Shown in pieces: positions 48,472-57,465 of a DNA stretch of 64,000 nucleotides. How positions within the stretch are numbered: the stretch's first letter is position 1; the number at the start of each line of letters is the position of its first letter. The notes beneath the pieces are model-generated. The model worked only from the letters and a program-made list of their open reading frames with translations, was not told the origin of the DNA and did no database searches. The DNA lies in contig NZ_CABTZZ010000001.1 in the NCBI RefSeq assembly GCF_902489465.1, forward strand, positions 1 through 64,000, written 5' to 3'. The DNA comes from an uncultured Varibaculum sp. (GTDB lineage Bacteria; Actinomycetota; Actinomycetes; Actinomycetales; Actinomycetaceae). A program made the translations under genes and the position numbers.

Positions 48472-49696
48472 AGTAGCGAAGCTGCCCGGCAGGCGGGGAC
48501 GAGCCGGCATCATTCATACCCCGCACGGCGATATTCCCACCCCGGCCTTTACCCCGGTGGGTACCAAAGCAACGGTGAAAACGGTGTTGCCAGAGAGCAT
48601 GAAGGAGCTTGGGGCGGCCGCGATTTTGGCTAACGCCTACCATCTCTATTTGCAGCCGGGGTCAGAAGTTATTGACCAGGCAGGCGGGCTCGCTCGCTTT
48701 ATGAACTGGAATGGGCCTACTTTTACCGACTCGGGCGGATTCCAGGTGCTCTCGCTAGGGTCAGGCTACAAGAAAGTGCTTTCTGGCGAGTTCACCGGGT
48801 CGGGACGCGCCGATCATACGGTGGCAGCGAAAAAAGAGCGCCACGCGCATGTAGATGAGGGAGGGGTAACTTTCCGTTCCCATCTAGATGGTTCTCGGCA
48901 TCGGTTTACTCCCGAAGTGTCGATGCAGATCCAGCACCATCTGGGCGCCGATATTATGATGGCCTTCGATGAGCTCACTACTTTACTGAATTCTCGCGAG
49001 TATCAGGTGAAATCCCTAGAGCGTACCCGGCGCTGGGCGGAGCGTTGCCTGGCAGAACATGAGCGTCTCACCGTTGAGCGCGCCGATAAGCCCTATCAAA
49101 TGCTGTATGGGGTTATCCAAGGGGCGCAATATGAAGATTTGCGGCGTAAAGCCTCCCGCGATTTATCTGTGATGGAGGTGGCAGGGCGTAGCTTCGATGG
49201 TTTTGGAATTGGGGGCGCGTTCGAAAAAGAAAACTTGGCTACTATCGTGGATTGGGTTTGCGAAGAGCTTCCAGAAGAAAAACCGCGTCACCTGTTAGGA
49301 CTGAGCGAACCGGACGATATTTTTGCCGGGGTAGAGGCCGGGGCGGACACTTTTGACTGTGTAAACCCCTCCCGAATAGGACGCAACGGCGGTCTTTACG
49401 GACGCTATGGGCGTTTTAACCTCACCCGCTCTGAATTTAAACGCGATTTTCAGGCTCCAGTGGCGGGCTGTAACTGTTACACCTGCCAGAATTATTCCAT
49501 TGCGTACCTACATCACCTGTTTAAAGCCAAAGAAATGTTGGGTTTTACCCTGGCCACCATCCACAACGAATACTTCACCGTCCAGTTGGTACGCGGGATT
49601 AGACAATCCATTATTGAGGGCGAGTATCCCGCCTATAAACAGCGCGTCCTCGGCGATTTTTATGGGGGGCAGCCGCTGCGTTCACACTGGGGATAA
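48452..49696 (+). CDS. tgt: Queuine/preQ1 tRNA-ribosyltransferase
   Basis: Exchanges guanine at position 34 of GUN-anticodon tRNAs for a queuosine precursor, 414 residues. Substrate and catalytic segments are FTDSGGFQVLSLG (first catalytic Asp, about 92), GGAFEKE, and FDCVNPSRIGRNG (second Asp region). The zinc site is CNCYTC (about 339) with the later His in ATIHNEYF. ATG 48452 is inside the end of yhhQ. With yhhQ and the nearby gluQ it makes a salvage and modification set. Confidence 0.95.
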   Translation: MALTFTKVAKLPGRRGRAGIIHTPHGDIPTPAFTPVGTKATVKTVLPESMKELGAAAILANAYHLYLQPGSEVIDQAGGLARFMNWNGPTFTDSGGFQVLSLGSGYKKVLSGEFTGSGRADHTVAAKKERHAHVDEGGVTFRSHLDGSRHRFTPEVSMQIQHHLGADIMMAFDELTTLLNSREYQVKSLERTRRWAERCLAEHERLTVERADKPYQMLYGVIQGAQYEDLRRKASRDLSVMEVAGRSFDGFGIGGAFEKENLATIVDWVCEELPEEKPRHLLGLSEPDDIFAGVEAGADTFDCVNPSRIGRNGGLYGRYGRFNLTRSEFKRDFQAPVAGCNCYTCQNYSIAYLHHLFKAKEMLGFTLATIHNEYFTVQLVRGIRQSIIEGEYPAYKQRVLGDFYGGQPLRSHWG

Positions 49697-49734
49697 TAGT
49701 AGGCAGGGTAATAACTGTGTTCTATTTTGCGTAG

Positions 49735-50688
49735 CTAAGGTTGCGCACTCAGCGGGACAGGCGGGGGGAATCGCCAATCCTCGCGACTCATGTTCTCCAA
49801 GTCAAAGCGGGATAGGAACTCCTTAGCCGTATTTGCGGGAGGAAACCCTAGGGAAGTCGCGAACATCGAGATCACCTGCGCGGTTTCTATCTCGCATTCT
49901 CGCAGCTGTTCCAAAGTGACGGCTCCATCGCGTTTCGCCAGGCGCTGGCCGTTGTCATTCAGCACCAAGGGGACATGCACCCAAGTGGGCGGGGTAGACC
50001 CCAATAGCTGGTGCAGGTAGTTTTGCCGGGCAACTGAGGAGAGCAAGTCCCTCCCGCGGCACACCTGGGTTACCTCTTGAAAGGCGTCATCAACCACGCA
50101 AACAAAGTTATAAGAAAACACTCCATCCGAGCGGCGCAACACGAAATCATCTACTGTCCCGGTTTGCTGCCCATAAACTGCGTCAGTAAAAGTCAAAGAT
50201 TGCTGGTTAGTACGCAGGCGAAAAGCCGGGCCGCGTCCTTTTCCCGCCAGTTCTTCCCGTTTTTTCGCCCGCTCGGTGGGGGTGAGGTCGCGACAATACC
50301 CGGGGTACGCTCCGGGAGGAGTATGCGGGGCAGAAGCTATCTGAGATAACTCTCGACGCGAACAATAACATTCATAAACCAGTCCCGCGGCTTCAAGCTG
50401 CGCAAACGCCTCCTCATAACGGCAGTGGCACTTAGATTGCACCAAAGGATCCCCGTCCCAATCAATCCCGAGAGTCGCTAAATCTGCCAGTTGCAGGCTA
50501 CGGAAAGGCTCCCGGGATCGGGCATCTAAATCCTCAAAACGCAGCACAAAACGCCCACCGCTTTGCCGAGCCAGCGCCCACCCGATCAGGGCGGTACGCA
50601 GATTCCCTAAATGCAAAGCGCCAGTCGGGCTAGGCGCATAACGACCAACGAGCGTGAAACTGCCCTCCGCTAGTAGGGTTAGTAGCAA
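49735..50688 (-). CDS. gluQ: Glutamyl-Q tRNA(Asp) synthetase
   Basis: Truncated GluRS paralogue of 317 residues that attaches glutamate to the queuosine base of tRNA-Asp. It keeps the class I catalytic core (RYAPSPTGALHLGNLRTA; RLAKRDGAVTL in the KMSKS position) and lacks the anticodon-binding domain. Cysteines in YECYCSRRE and YPGYCRDL match the zinc site. It converges on tgt, and its activity requires complete Q in tRNA, which supports a working pathway. The TTG at 50688 lies 7 bases after TAAAAT, a leaderless TTG start. Confidence 0.9.
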   Translation of the reverse strand: MLLTLLAEGSFTLVGRYAPSPTGALHLGNLRTALIGWALARQSGGRFVLRFEDLDARSREPFRSLQLADLATLGIDWDGDPLVQSKCHCRYEEAFAQLEAAGLVYECYCSRRELSQIASAPHTPPGAYPGYCRDLTPTERAKKREELAGKGRGPAFRLRTNQQSLTFTDAVYGQQTGTVDDFVLRRSDGVFSYNFVCVVDDAFQEVTQVCRGRDLLSSVARQNYLHQLLGSTPPTWVHVPLVLNDNGQRLAKRDGAVTLEQLRECEIETAQVISMFATSLGFPPANTAKEFLSRFDLENMSREDWRFPPPVPLSAQP

Positions 50689-50695
50689 CCCCTAC

Positions 50696-50701
50696 ATTTT
50701 A
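50696..50701 (-). promoter_or_regulatory. Leaderless -10 box of gluQ
   Basis: TAAAAT on the minus strand, 7 bases before TTG 50688. Confidence 0.45.
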
Positions 50702-50765
50702 ATCGCAATGGGCTCATAGGTAGAATAGCCAGGTAATTACTTATCCGTAACTAGGAGGATCGAAC

Positions 50766-52775
50766 GTGGCAGCACAGGCAGCAGGACTGATTAACGTCCA
50801 GATTGCAGGAGAAAACCAAGAGGTAGCTGCCACTTGCACCGGCCTAGATCTGTGGGGCAAAGACCGCACTATCGTGGCTATGAACGTAAATGGGCACCCC
50901 TGGGATCTGGCGCGCACCTTGCCCGAGGGCGCAAAAGTAGACCCCATAACCGCCGCCAGCGAAGCCGGATTAGAGATTATTCGCCACTCCGCCACCCACG
51001 TCCTCGCCCAAGCGGTGCAACAGATTTACCCTGATGCCAACCTGGGAGTCGGCCCTTATATCACCGATGGTTTTTACTACGATTTTGGCAATATCGATCC
51101 GGTAACGCCTGAGCTGCTAAAAGACCTGGAAAAACGGATGAAGAAAATCGTTAAAAGTGGGCAGCGTTTTGTGCGGCGGGAAGTGAGCGACGAGGAAGCC
51201 AGAGCGGAACTAGCCGATCAACCCTACAAGCTGGAACTGATTGAATCCAAAGGTCACGGCACTGACCAGGCAGAAGGAGCCAGTGTAGAAGTAGGAGCCG
51301 GGGTGCTAACTATTTATGACAATGTTGACCGTTCCGGCCAGTGCGCCTGGAAAGATCTGTGCCGCGGCCCGCATGTGCCCAATACCCGCTATATCGGTAA
51401 CGGCTTCGCGCTGATGAAATCCTCCGCTGCCTATTGGAAAGGCGATCAAAATAATGATCACCTGCAGCGCATTTACGGCACCGCCTGGGCTAGTAAAGAA
51501 GATCTCGTCACCTATAAAACCCGTCTGGAGGAAGCCGAGCGGCGCGACCACCGCAAACTGGGACGCGAACTTGACCTGTTCTCCTTCCCGGACGAGATTG
51601 GTTCCGGCCTGCCGGTATTCCACCCCAAAGGCGCGATTATCCGCAATGAAATGGAAGAATACTCCCGCAAGCGGCATATCGAATCCGGATATTCCTTTGT
51701 CTACAGTCCCCACATCACCAAGGCTGACCTGTTCAAAACCTCTGGTCACCTAGATTGGTACGCCGATGGCATGTATCCGCCGATGCACTTGGATGAAGAG
51801 CGAGACCAGGCAGGGAATATCACCAAACAGGGGCAAGACTACTACCTCAAACCCATGAACTGCCCCATGCATAACCTGATTTTCGCTTCTAAGGGGCGTT
51901 CTTACCGCGAGTTACCGTTGCGTCTTTTCGAATTCGGTACCGTGTACCGCTACGAAAAATCCGGGGTGGTGCATGGACTAACCCGCGCGCGCGGATTCAC
52001 GCAAGATGATTCCCATATTTACTGCACTCGCGAGCAGATGCGTGACGAGCTCGCCAGTCTGCTGACGTTCGTTCTTGATCTGTTGAAAGATTTCGGACTA
52101 GAGGATTTCTATCTAGAACTGTCCACCAAGAATCCCGCTAAGTTCGTAGGCGACGATGATACTTGGGAAGAAGCTACCCGCACTCTGGAAGAGGTAGCGA
52201 CTGCATCTGGCCTGAAACTGGTGCCCGATCCGGGTGGAGCCGCTTTCTATGGGCCAAAAATCTCGGTACAAGCTAAGGACGCGATCGGGCGTACCTGGCA
52301 AATGTCAACTATCCAATTGGACTTTAACCTGCCGGAACGTTTCGACCTTACTTACACGGCTGCCGATGGCTCCCGCCAGCGTCCCGTTATGATTCACCGC
52401 GCCCTGTTTGGCTCCATTGAACGTTTCTTCGGGGTACTGCTAGAACACTATGCAGGCGCTTTCCCGGCTTGGCTCTCCCCGGTACAGGTACGCTGCGTTC
52501 CAGTAGCCGAAGCCTTCAATGACTACCTATTCGAGGTTGCTGACCAGCTGCGCAAGCAAGGAGTCCGGGTAGAGGTTGATACCTCCGATGATCGTTTTGG
52601 TAAGAAAATCCGTAACGCCTCTAAGGATAAAATCCCCTTTACCCTGATTGCCGGGGGAGAGGACGCTGAGGCGGGGGCGGTTTCTTTCCGTTACCGGGAT
52701 GGCAGTCAAGAAAACGGGGTGCCGATCGAGCAGGCTATCGCCAAGATTGTTTCTGCGATCGCAGAACGGAAATAG
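50766..52775 (+). CDS. thrS: Threonyl-tRNA synthetase
   Basis: Class II synthetase for tRNA-Thr, 669 residues. The N-terminal TGS domain and the editing domain (RHSATHVLAQAVQ, the HxxxH site) precede the catalytic core. The zinc ligands are in MNCPMHN, HGLTRARGFTQDD and IHRALFGSIERF. The anticodon-binding domain forms the last 100 residues. GTG 50766 follows AGGAGGATCGAAC, and TAGAAT near 50725 is a plausible -10 box. It opens the thrS-HIT-pgsA-patA-pimA run. Confidence 0.96.
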   Translation: MAAQAAGLINVQIAGENQEVAATCTGLDLWGKDRTIVAMNVNGHPWDLARTLPEGAKVDPITAASEAGLEIIRHSATHVLAQAVQQIYPDANLGVGPYITDGFYYDFGNIDPVTPELLKDLEKRMKKIVKSGQRFVRREVSDEEARAELADQPYKLELIESKGHGTDQAEGASVEVGAGVLTIYDNVDRSGQCAWKDLCRGPHVPNTRYIGNGFALMKSSAAYWKGDQNNDHLQRIYGTAWASKEDLVTYKTRLEEAERRDHRKLGRELDLFSFPDEIGSGLPVFHPKGAIIRNEMEEYSRKRHIESGYSFVYSPHITKADLFKTSGHLDWYADGMYPPMHLDEERDQAGNITKQGQDYYLKPMNCPMHNLIFASKGRSYRELPLRLFEFGTVYRYEKSGVVHGLTRARGFTQDDSHIYCTREQMRDELASLLTFVLDLLKDFGLEDFYLELSTKNPAKFVGDDDTWEEATRTLEEVATASGLKLVPDPGGAAFYGPKISVQAKDAIGRTWQMSTIQLDFNLPERFDLTYTAADGSRQRPVMIHRALFGSIERFFGVLLEHYAGAFPAWLSPVQVRCVPVAEAFNDYLFEVADQLRKQGVRVEVDTSDDRFGKKIRNASKDKIPFTLIAGGEDAEAGAVSFRYRDGSQENGVPIEQAIAKIVSAIAERK

Positions 52776-52778
52776 CAG

Positions 52779-53342
52779 ATGACGTCGCCGGATTCGAATT
52801 CGCTACCAACAGAAGATTCGCGCGCTTTCGGGGCAGTTCCCGATGCTTTCCAACGCCTGTGGACTCCCCACCGTCAGGTATATATTTCGGGTGAAGAACG
52901 CCCGCAGACTAAGAAGAGTGAAGACTGCCCGTTTTGCGCCGCCCCTCATCGCAGTGACGAGGACGCCCTCATCGTGTACCGAGGCGAAAAAGTTTTCGCC
53001 CTCATGAATCTTTTCCCCTATAACTCGGGACATATGTTGATCTGTCCCTACCGGCATATCTCGGAATATATCGAGCTTGACCAGGACGAGCGCGCCGAAT
53101 TTGGGGAAGTAACTGCGAGGGCGATTAGAACTTTGAAAAAGGTAGCGAATCCGGCCGGATTCAACCTGGGGATGAATCAAGGGGAAGTTGCCGGAGCGGG
53201 AATCGCTGGACACCTGCACCAACATATTGTTCCTCGCTGGGCAGGAGACGCTAATTTCTTCCCTCTGATTGCTCGCACTAAGGCAGTGCCGCAGCTTTTA
53301 GGACAGGCACGCGAGCAACTAGCCAGTGGCTGGCAGGAGTAG
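52779..53342 (+). CDS. HIT-domain nucleotide hydrolase/phosphorylase
   Basis: A 187-residue histidine-triad protein. The catalytic triad is HLHQHIVPRW (about 147-156), and NLFPYNSGHMLICPYRHI is the nucleotide-binding strand. The N-terminal cysteine pair in EDCPFCAAPHRSDED may bind zinc. The closest known type is the mycobacterial Ap4A phosphorylase Rv2613c, found in the same place after thrS. It is 3 bases after thrS and 14 before pgsA. Confidence 0.9.
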   Translation: MTSPDSNSLPTEDSRAFGAVPDAFQRLWTPHRQVYISGEERPQTKKSEDCPFCAAPHRSDEDALIVYRGEKVFALMNLFPYNSGHMLICPYRHISEYIELDQDERAEFGEVTARAIRTLKKVANPAGFNLGMNQGEVAGAGIAGHLHQHIVPRWAGDANFFPLIARTKAVPQLLGQAREQLASGWQE

Positions 53343-53356
53343 ACAAGGGGTAGTTA

Positions 53357-53971
53357 ATGCTTGGAAACCATGGAAGAGGTCTCGCCCGCGCTATTTTTAC
53401 TTCCCCCGCAAAGCTCTTAGCCAAAGCGGGGGTAACCCCCAATATGGTGACTGTTGCCGGTACCGTAATCAATATGGCGCTCGCAATAGGCCTGCTGGCA
53501 CGGGGGTATTTAGCACTAGGGGGAATCTTGATTGGGATAACCGCTTTCGCGGATTCCCTAGATGGGGTACTCGCGCGTCTCACCAACCAAACCAGTGAAT
53601 TTGGGGCGTTCCTTGATTCCTCGTTAGATCGCCTAGCTGACGGCGCTATTTTTGGTTCCCTGCTTTATTGGGCGATTAGCGGAATGACACCGGGAGGAAT
53701 CCGTACCGGCACCATAATCGCCGGTATTTGCGCCCTGGTGGGAGCGGGGGCGGTTCCCTATGTGCGGGCTCGCGGCGAATCCCTAGGGGTAGTTGCCAAA
53801 GTGGGGATCGGGGAGCGCACCGATCGCCTGGTAGTCGCCCTGGTGGGGGCAGGTATCACTGATCTGGGGGCTCCCTTGGTTTGTTTTCCGGTTGCTCTTT
53901 CCTGGGTGGCTATCGCTAGTTTCATAACTGTGGGTCAAAGAGTTTTTTATGTCAGAAAGCACCTTAAGTAA
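53357..53971 (+). CDS. pgsA1: CDP-alcohol phosphatidyltransferase (phosphatidylinositol phosphate synthase)
   Basis: Integral membrane enzyme of 204 residues that joins a CDP-diacylglycerol lipid to inositol phosphate. The CDP-alcohol motif is complete: DSLDGVLARL, then GAFLDSSLDRLADG, giving D..DG..AR........G...D...D. Six helices are predicted. As in M. tuberculosis (Rv2612c), it lies between the HIT gene and the PIM acyltransferase, and this context favours the inositol-phosphate synthase over a PG phosphate synthase. Confidence 0.9.
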   Translation: MLGNHGRGLARAIFTSPAKLLAKAGVTPNMVTVAGTVINMALAIGLLARGYLALGGILIGITAFADSLDGVLARLTNQTSEFGAFLDSSLDRLADGAIFGSLLYWAISGMTPGGIRTGTIIAGICALVGAGAVPYVRARGESLGVVAKVGIGERTDRLVVALVGAGITDLGAPLVCFPVALSWVAIASFITVGQRVFYVRKHLK

Positions 53972-54922
53972 GTGAAAACTGGTATTTTTTCGAGCGAGCA
54001 ACTTGCGCGCTCAGGCTTAAAACTGCTGTCGCAGGTGCCGCTGCCTCTGGCCCAGGGGATCGGGGATTTGATCGGGGAAGTGCTCTACCGGATTAATACT
54101 TCTGGCGCTCAGCAATATCGGAAAAACTTGGTGCACTTGGGAATCGCCGACAACAAAATCGAAGAAACTGTGCGCCAGGGTTTAAAAGGATATATGCGGC
54201 TTTTTTCTGAAACCGCTTTACTGGGGGGCTTTTCTAACCCCCAGCTGCTGGCTCGCGTGCGCATCGGCGGGGATCGGGAATCATTACTGGAAGATTGCGC
54301 ACGGGGCAATGTTTGCTTAGCGCTTACCCACTCCGGAAACTGGGATTTAGCGGGTTACTTTGCAAGTAAAGAAGTAATCCCGATACTTACGGTAGCCGAA
54401 AAAGTAAAACCGGAAGCTCTGTTCCAGGCTTTTACCCGAGTACGCCGCCAGGCTAATATGCGGATTATTGCGGTGAAAAAGGGCGAAAAGCCTTTCTCAA
54501 AACTAGTGGCGGCCGCCTGTGAACAAAACTATCTGATTCCGCTGCTAGCTGACCGCGATATTACTGGTCGCGGGATAGAAGTTACTATCGGGAAAACCAA
54601 AGCTTTGGTCGCCGCGGGGCCAGCGGCTCTCGCCACAAAGATTAACGCCCCGCTTTACTGCGGACATATCGCTTTGGAAAAGTTAGGGCGCGCACGCTTA
54701 GGAGCAGCCCGTTCTCGCTGGGGAATAGTGATAAACATTTCCGGGCCAATAAAGCCAGATAGAGTAGAAAATATGACTAGGGATTGGGCGAGCCGGGTTG
54801 GGGAAATGATTAGGGAATCCCCCGAATCTTGGTTCATGCTACAAAAATTGTTTGTACCTGATCTTGATCCGGAGCGCTTAGCGCGAGCTCGTGAACGTGC
54901 AAAGCAGGAGACACAGCTATGA
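53972..54922 (+). CDS. patA: Phosphatidylinositol mannoside acyltransferase (PatA-like)
   Basis: Lysophospholipid acyltransferase-fold (LpxL-like) enzyme, 316 residues, that acylates the mannose of PIM. The HxxxxD catalytic motif is THSGNWDLAGY (about residues 112-117). The substrate segment IPLLADRDITGRGIEV follows. The GTG start comes directly after the pgsA stop with no spacing. It overlaps pimA by 4 bases (ATGA). Operon position matches Rv2611c. Confidence 0.9.
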   Translation: MKTGIFSSEQLARSGLKLLSQVPLPLAQGIGDLIGEVLYRINTSGAQQYRKNLVHLGIADNKIEETVRQGLKGYMRLFSETALLGGFSNPQLLARVRIGGDRESLLEDCARGNVCLALTHSGNWDLAGYFASKEVIPILTVAEKVKPEALFQAFTRVRRQANMRIIAVKKGEKPFSKLVAAACEQNYLIPLLADRDITGRGIEVTIGKTKALVAAGPAALATKINAPLYCGHIALEKLGRARLGAARSRWGIVINISGPIKPDRVENMTRDWASRVGEMIRESPESWFMLQKLFVPDLDPERLARARERAKQETQL

Positions 54923-56034
54923 AAATAGGAATCGTTTGTCCCTATGCTTATGACGTGCCGGGGGGAGTACAGTTTCATGTGCGCGACCAGGCTAAAGAGC
55001 TACGCAAACGCGGACATGAAGTTTCGGTATTTGCCCCGGTAGAAACTGATTATAGCGAGGACGGATTCATAAATGCCGGAAAAACTTTCGCGATTCCCTA
55101 TAACGGATCCGTAGCTCGTCTAGCCTTTGGGCCGCGAGTGGCAGCCCGCACTCGCCAATGGGTTACCACCAGTGATTTCGATATTTTGCATGTGCATGAA
55201 CCAGCCACGCCCTCAGTATCTCTAATTGCTCTGCAACATGCGCGTTGCCCGGTAGTGGGTACCTTCCATGCTGCCCTGGAAAAATCACTGCTCTACACCC
55301 TGGGCAAACCGGTGGTGCAATCGGTAAAAGAGAAGCTCAGTGCGCAAATCGCGGTGTCAGAGGAAGCAAGGCGCACTTTGCAACGCTATCAAGATGGGGA
55401 TGCCACGGTGATTCCCAATGGGGTTGACTTCCCGGCGTTCGCTGGGGCAACTCCCAGCCCAAAGTGGCAGCAAAGCGAAAAATCGCCAGTGTTTTGTTTC
55501 TTAGGGCGCCTAGATGAACCCCGAAAAGGCCTGTCTATCCTGGTGGAAGCAATTCCTAAGGTGCTGGAAAAATACCCTGCTGCTCGCTTTTTAATTGCCG
55601 GCCCGGGCACGGCTAGTAAAGCACGCGCTGCCCTCGAGCCTTTTGGGAAAAGCGTAGAGTTTTTGGGTGCACTTAGTGAGGAAGAAAAAAAGTCGCTTTT
55701 TAAATCCGCTACCGCCTATATTGCGCCGCAAACCGGGGGAGAATCCTTCGGGATTGTACTGGTAGAAGCGATGGCAGCTAATTGCCTGGTCGTTGCTTCC
55801 TCGATTCCCGCTTTTTCTGCGGTACTTCAAAAGGGCAGACTTGGTGAAATTTTTACTTCCGAGGACGCAAATTCGCTGGCTGAAAAGTTACTTGCAGTGT
55901 GTGAGAATAGGCAAGCAGCCTCCCGGCTAGCTAATTGCGGTCACCAAGGGGCGCAACGTTATGACTGGTCAATCGTAACTGACCAAGTCCTAGCAGTCTA
56001 TGAACGCTGCCGGGAAGATAAAAAAAGACCGTGA
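54919..56034 (+). CDS. pimA: Phosphatidylinositol alpha-mannosyltransferase PimA
   Basis: GT4 glycosyltransferase of 371 residues that transfers mannose from GDP-mannose to phosphatidylinositol, the first committed PIM step, at the inner membrane leaflet. The opening KIGIVCPYAYDVPGGVQFHVRDQA is the PimA N-terminus with its glycine-rich acceptor loop. The GDP-mannose site includes GRLDEPRKGL and the E-x7-E motif in GGESFGIVLVEAMA. It is coupled to patA through a 4-base overlap. Confidence 0.94.
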   Translation: MKIGIVCPYAYDVPGGVQFHVRDQAKELRKRGHEVSVFAPVETDYSEDGFINAGKTFAIPYNGSVARLAFGPRVAARTRQWVTTSDFDILHVHEPATPSVSLIALQHARCPVVGTFHAALEKSLLYTLGKPVVQSVKEKLSAQIAVSEEARRTLQRYQDGDATVIPNGVDFPAFAGATPSPKWQQSEKSPVFCFLGRLDEPRKGLSILVEAIPKVLEKYPAARFLIAGPGTASKARAALEPFGKSVEFLGALSEEEKKSLFKSATAYIAPQTGGESFGIVLVEAMAANCLVVASSIPAFSAVLQKGRLGEIFTSEDANSLAEKLLAVCENRQAASRLANCGHQGAQRYDWSIVTDQVLAVYERCREDKKRP

Positions 56035-56123
56035 GCGTGCCACTAGTGAGTTTTGTCAGTGCTAAGAAAAGAAAAACTAATCTCCCAGTTTAGACTAGGG
56101 GTAGCTCCAGAAAGGAGGAACAG

Positions 56124-57464
56124 GTGAGCCAATCGAATCCCGAATATCTGCCAGATTCCCCGGTTACGGCGGAAATGGGCACCAACTATCCTCCGGTAAC
56201 CGAACAGTTAGTTGCCAGTTACAGTTTTGATGCTCTTAGTTTGCCTGCGGATCCTCTGATTCCTCATCCTGCTGTCTCCCAGCGGGTATCTGCTCAACCC
56301 CTACTGGTCGATCCCGGAGCGGAAAAAGCGAACAGACGTTCGCGCCTGCGCTCGTTCCCCTGGCTAGAATTGCTGTGTTTGCTGGCTGCTGGGGGCGGAC
56401 TTACCTATTTGGCACTTTTTATTTCTTCCGAAGAATCAATAACCACCACTATCGGGGCAGTATTTGCCGCCTTGCTGCCGATGGCGGTGGTAGTCATTGT
56501 GATGGTGTGGCTAGATCGCTGGGCGCCAAAACCCTGGTGGTTACTAGTAATTGCCTTTTTTTGGGGGGCTGGGATCGCCTCCGTATGTGCGTTGGGGCTT
56601 AACACTATTTCCGGGAAAGCCCTGCAGTCAGTAGATGTTGGTCCAACTCCTTTTCAATCTTTTGGACTGCTGGCCACCATTGTGGCTCCCATAGTTGAAG
56701 AGTCTTTAAAAGGTCTCGGGGTAGTAATCATCATGTTGGCTCGGCGCCGCTCAGTGAAAAGTCCGCTAGATGGGGTAGTGATTGCCGGAATCCTCGCCGC
56801 TGGCTTTGCTTTCACCGAAAATGTGCTTTACTTTGCGCGGTTTTACGAACAACTCCCGGTAGTTTTCTTTATGCGGGCAATGCTGGGACCTTTTGGTCAC
56901 ACCGTTTACACTTCGATTTTTGGTCTGGCAGTGGGAATGGCGCTTACCCGGATCGCCTCGCCAAAAATGCGTTTCATTCTCCCTGCTTCTGGCCTGGTTT
57001 CTGCTATCTGCCTGCACGCTGCCTGGAACGGATTAGCCACCTATTCGGCGCTGCTTTTCGTGGTTTCCTATGTGTTTTTTTGGGGGCCTATGTTCATCAC
57101 CTGGCTAATAATTAACCTGGTGGTGTCGGTACGCCAACGCAATGCCATCGAAAATGGTCTCCAGGCATACATTGGCGCTGGTTGGATCGATGTTCGGGAA
57201 GCGCAAATGCTCTGTTCCCTGTCTGGCAGGCGCCGGGCTCGCAGGTCAGCGCGTACTATCTCGCCTGCTGCTCGCCGCGCATTGTCAGAATTCCAGCAGG
57301 CGGCTACGGTCTTGGCTTTGAACTATGTCGCCAGTTCTCACCGCGGCCTGTCTGAGGGAATCAAAAAAGAGAATGAGGAAACCGTGAAGAAGCTACTGGC
57401 GTCGCGTAGACATTTTGCTGCTGCCTGTACCGCGGTCGGGGCATACCGGATGGGGCGTTCCTAG
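56124..57464 (+). CDS. PrsW-family intramembrane metalloprotease
   Basis: Membrane protein of 446 residues with about eight helices between residues 85 and 345. The PrsW motifs are APIVEESLKGLGVV (EExxxK), GFAFTENVLYF, HTVYTSIFGLAVG and CLHAAWNG. The glutamates and histidines form the putative metal site. In Bacillus PrsW cleaves an anti-sigma factor; the target here is unknown. The first 75 residues are disordered and the C-terminal 100 are basic and cytoplasmic. GTG 56124 follows AAAGGAGGAACAG. Confidence 0.88.
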   Translation: MSQSNPEYLPDSPVTAEMGTNYPPVTEQLVASYSFDALSLPADPLIPHPAVSQRVSAQPLLVDPGAEKANRRSRLRSFPWLELLCLLAAGGGLTYLALFISSEESITTTIGAVFAALLPMAVVVIVMVWLDRWAPKPWWLLVIAFFWGAGIASVCALGLNTISGKALQSVDVGPTPFQSFGLLATIVAPIVEESLKGLGVVIIMLARRRSVKSPLDGVVIAGILAAGFAFTENVLYFARFYEQLPVVFFMRAMLGPFGHTVYTSIFGLAVGMALTRIASPKMRFILPASGLVSAICLHAAWNGLATYSALLFVVSYVFFWGPMFITWLIINLVVSVRQRNAIENGLQAYIGAGWIDVREAQMLCSLSGRRRARRSARTISPAARRALSEFQQAATVLALNYVASSHRGLSEGIKKENEETVKKLLASRRHFAAACTAVGAYRMGRS

Positions 57465-57465
57465 A

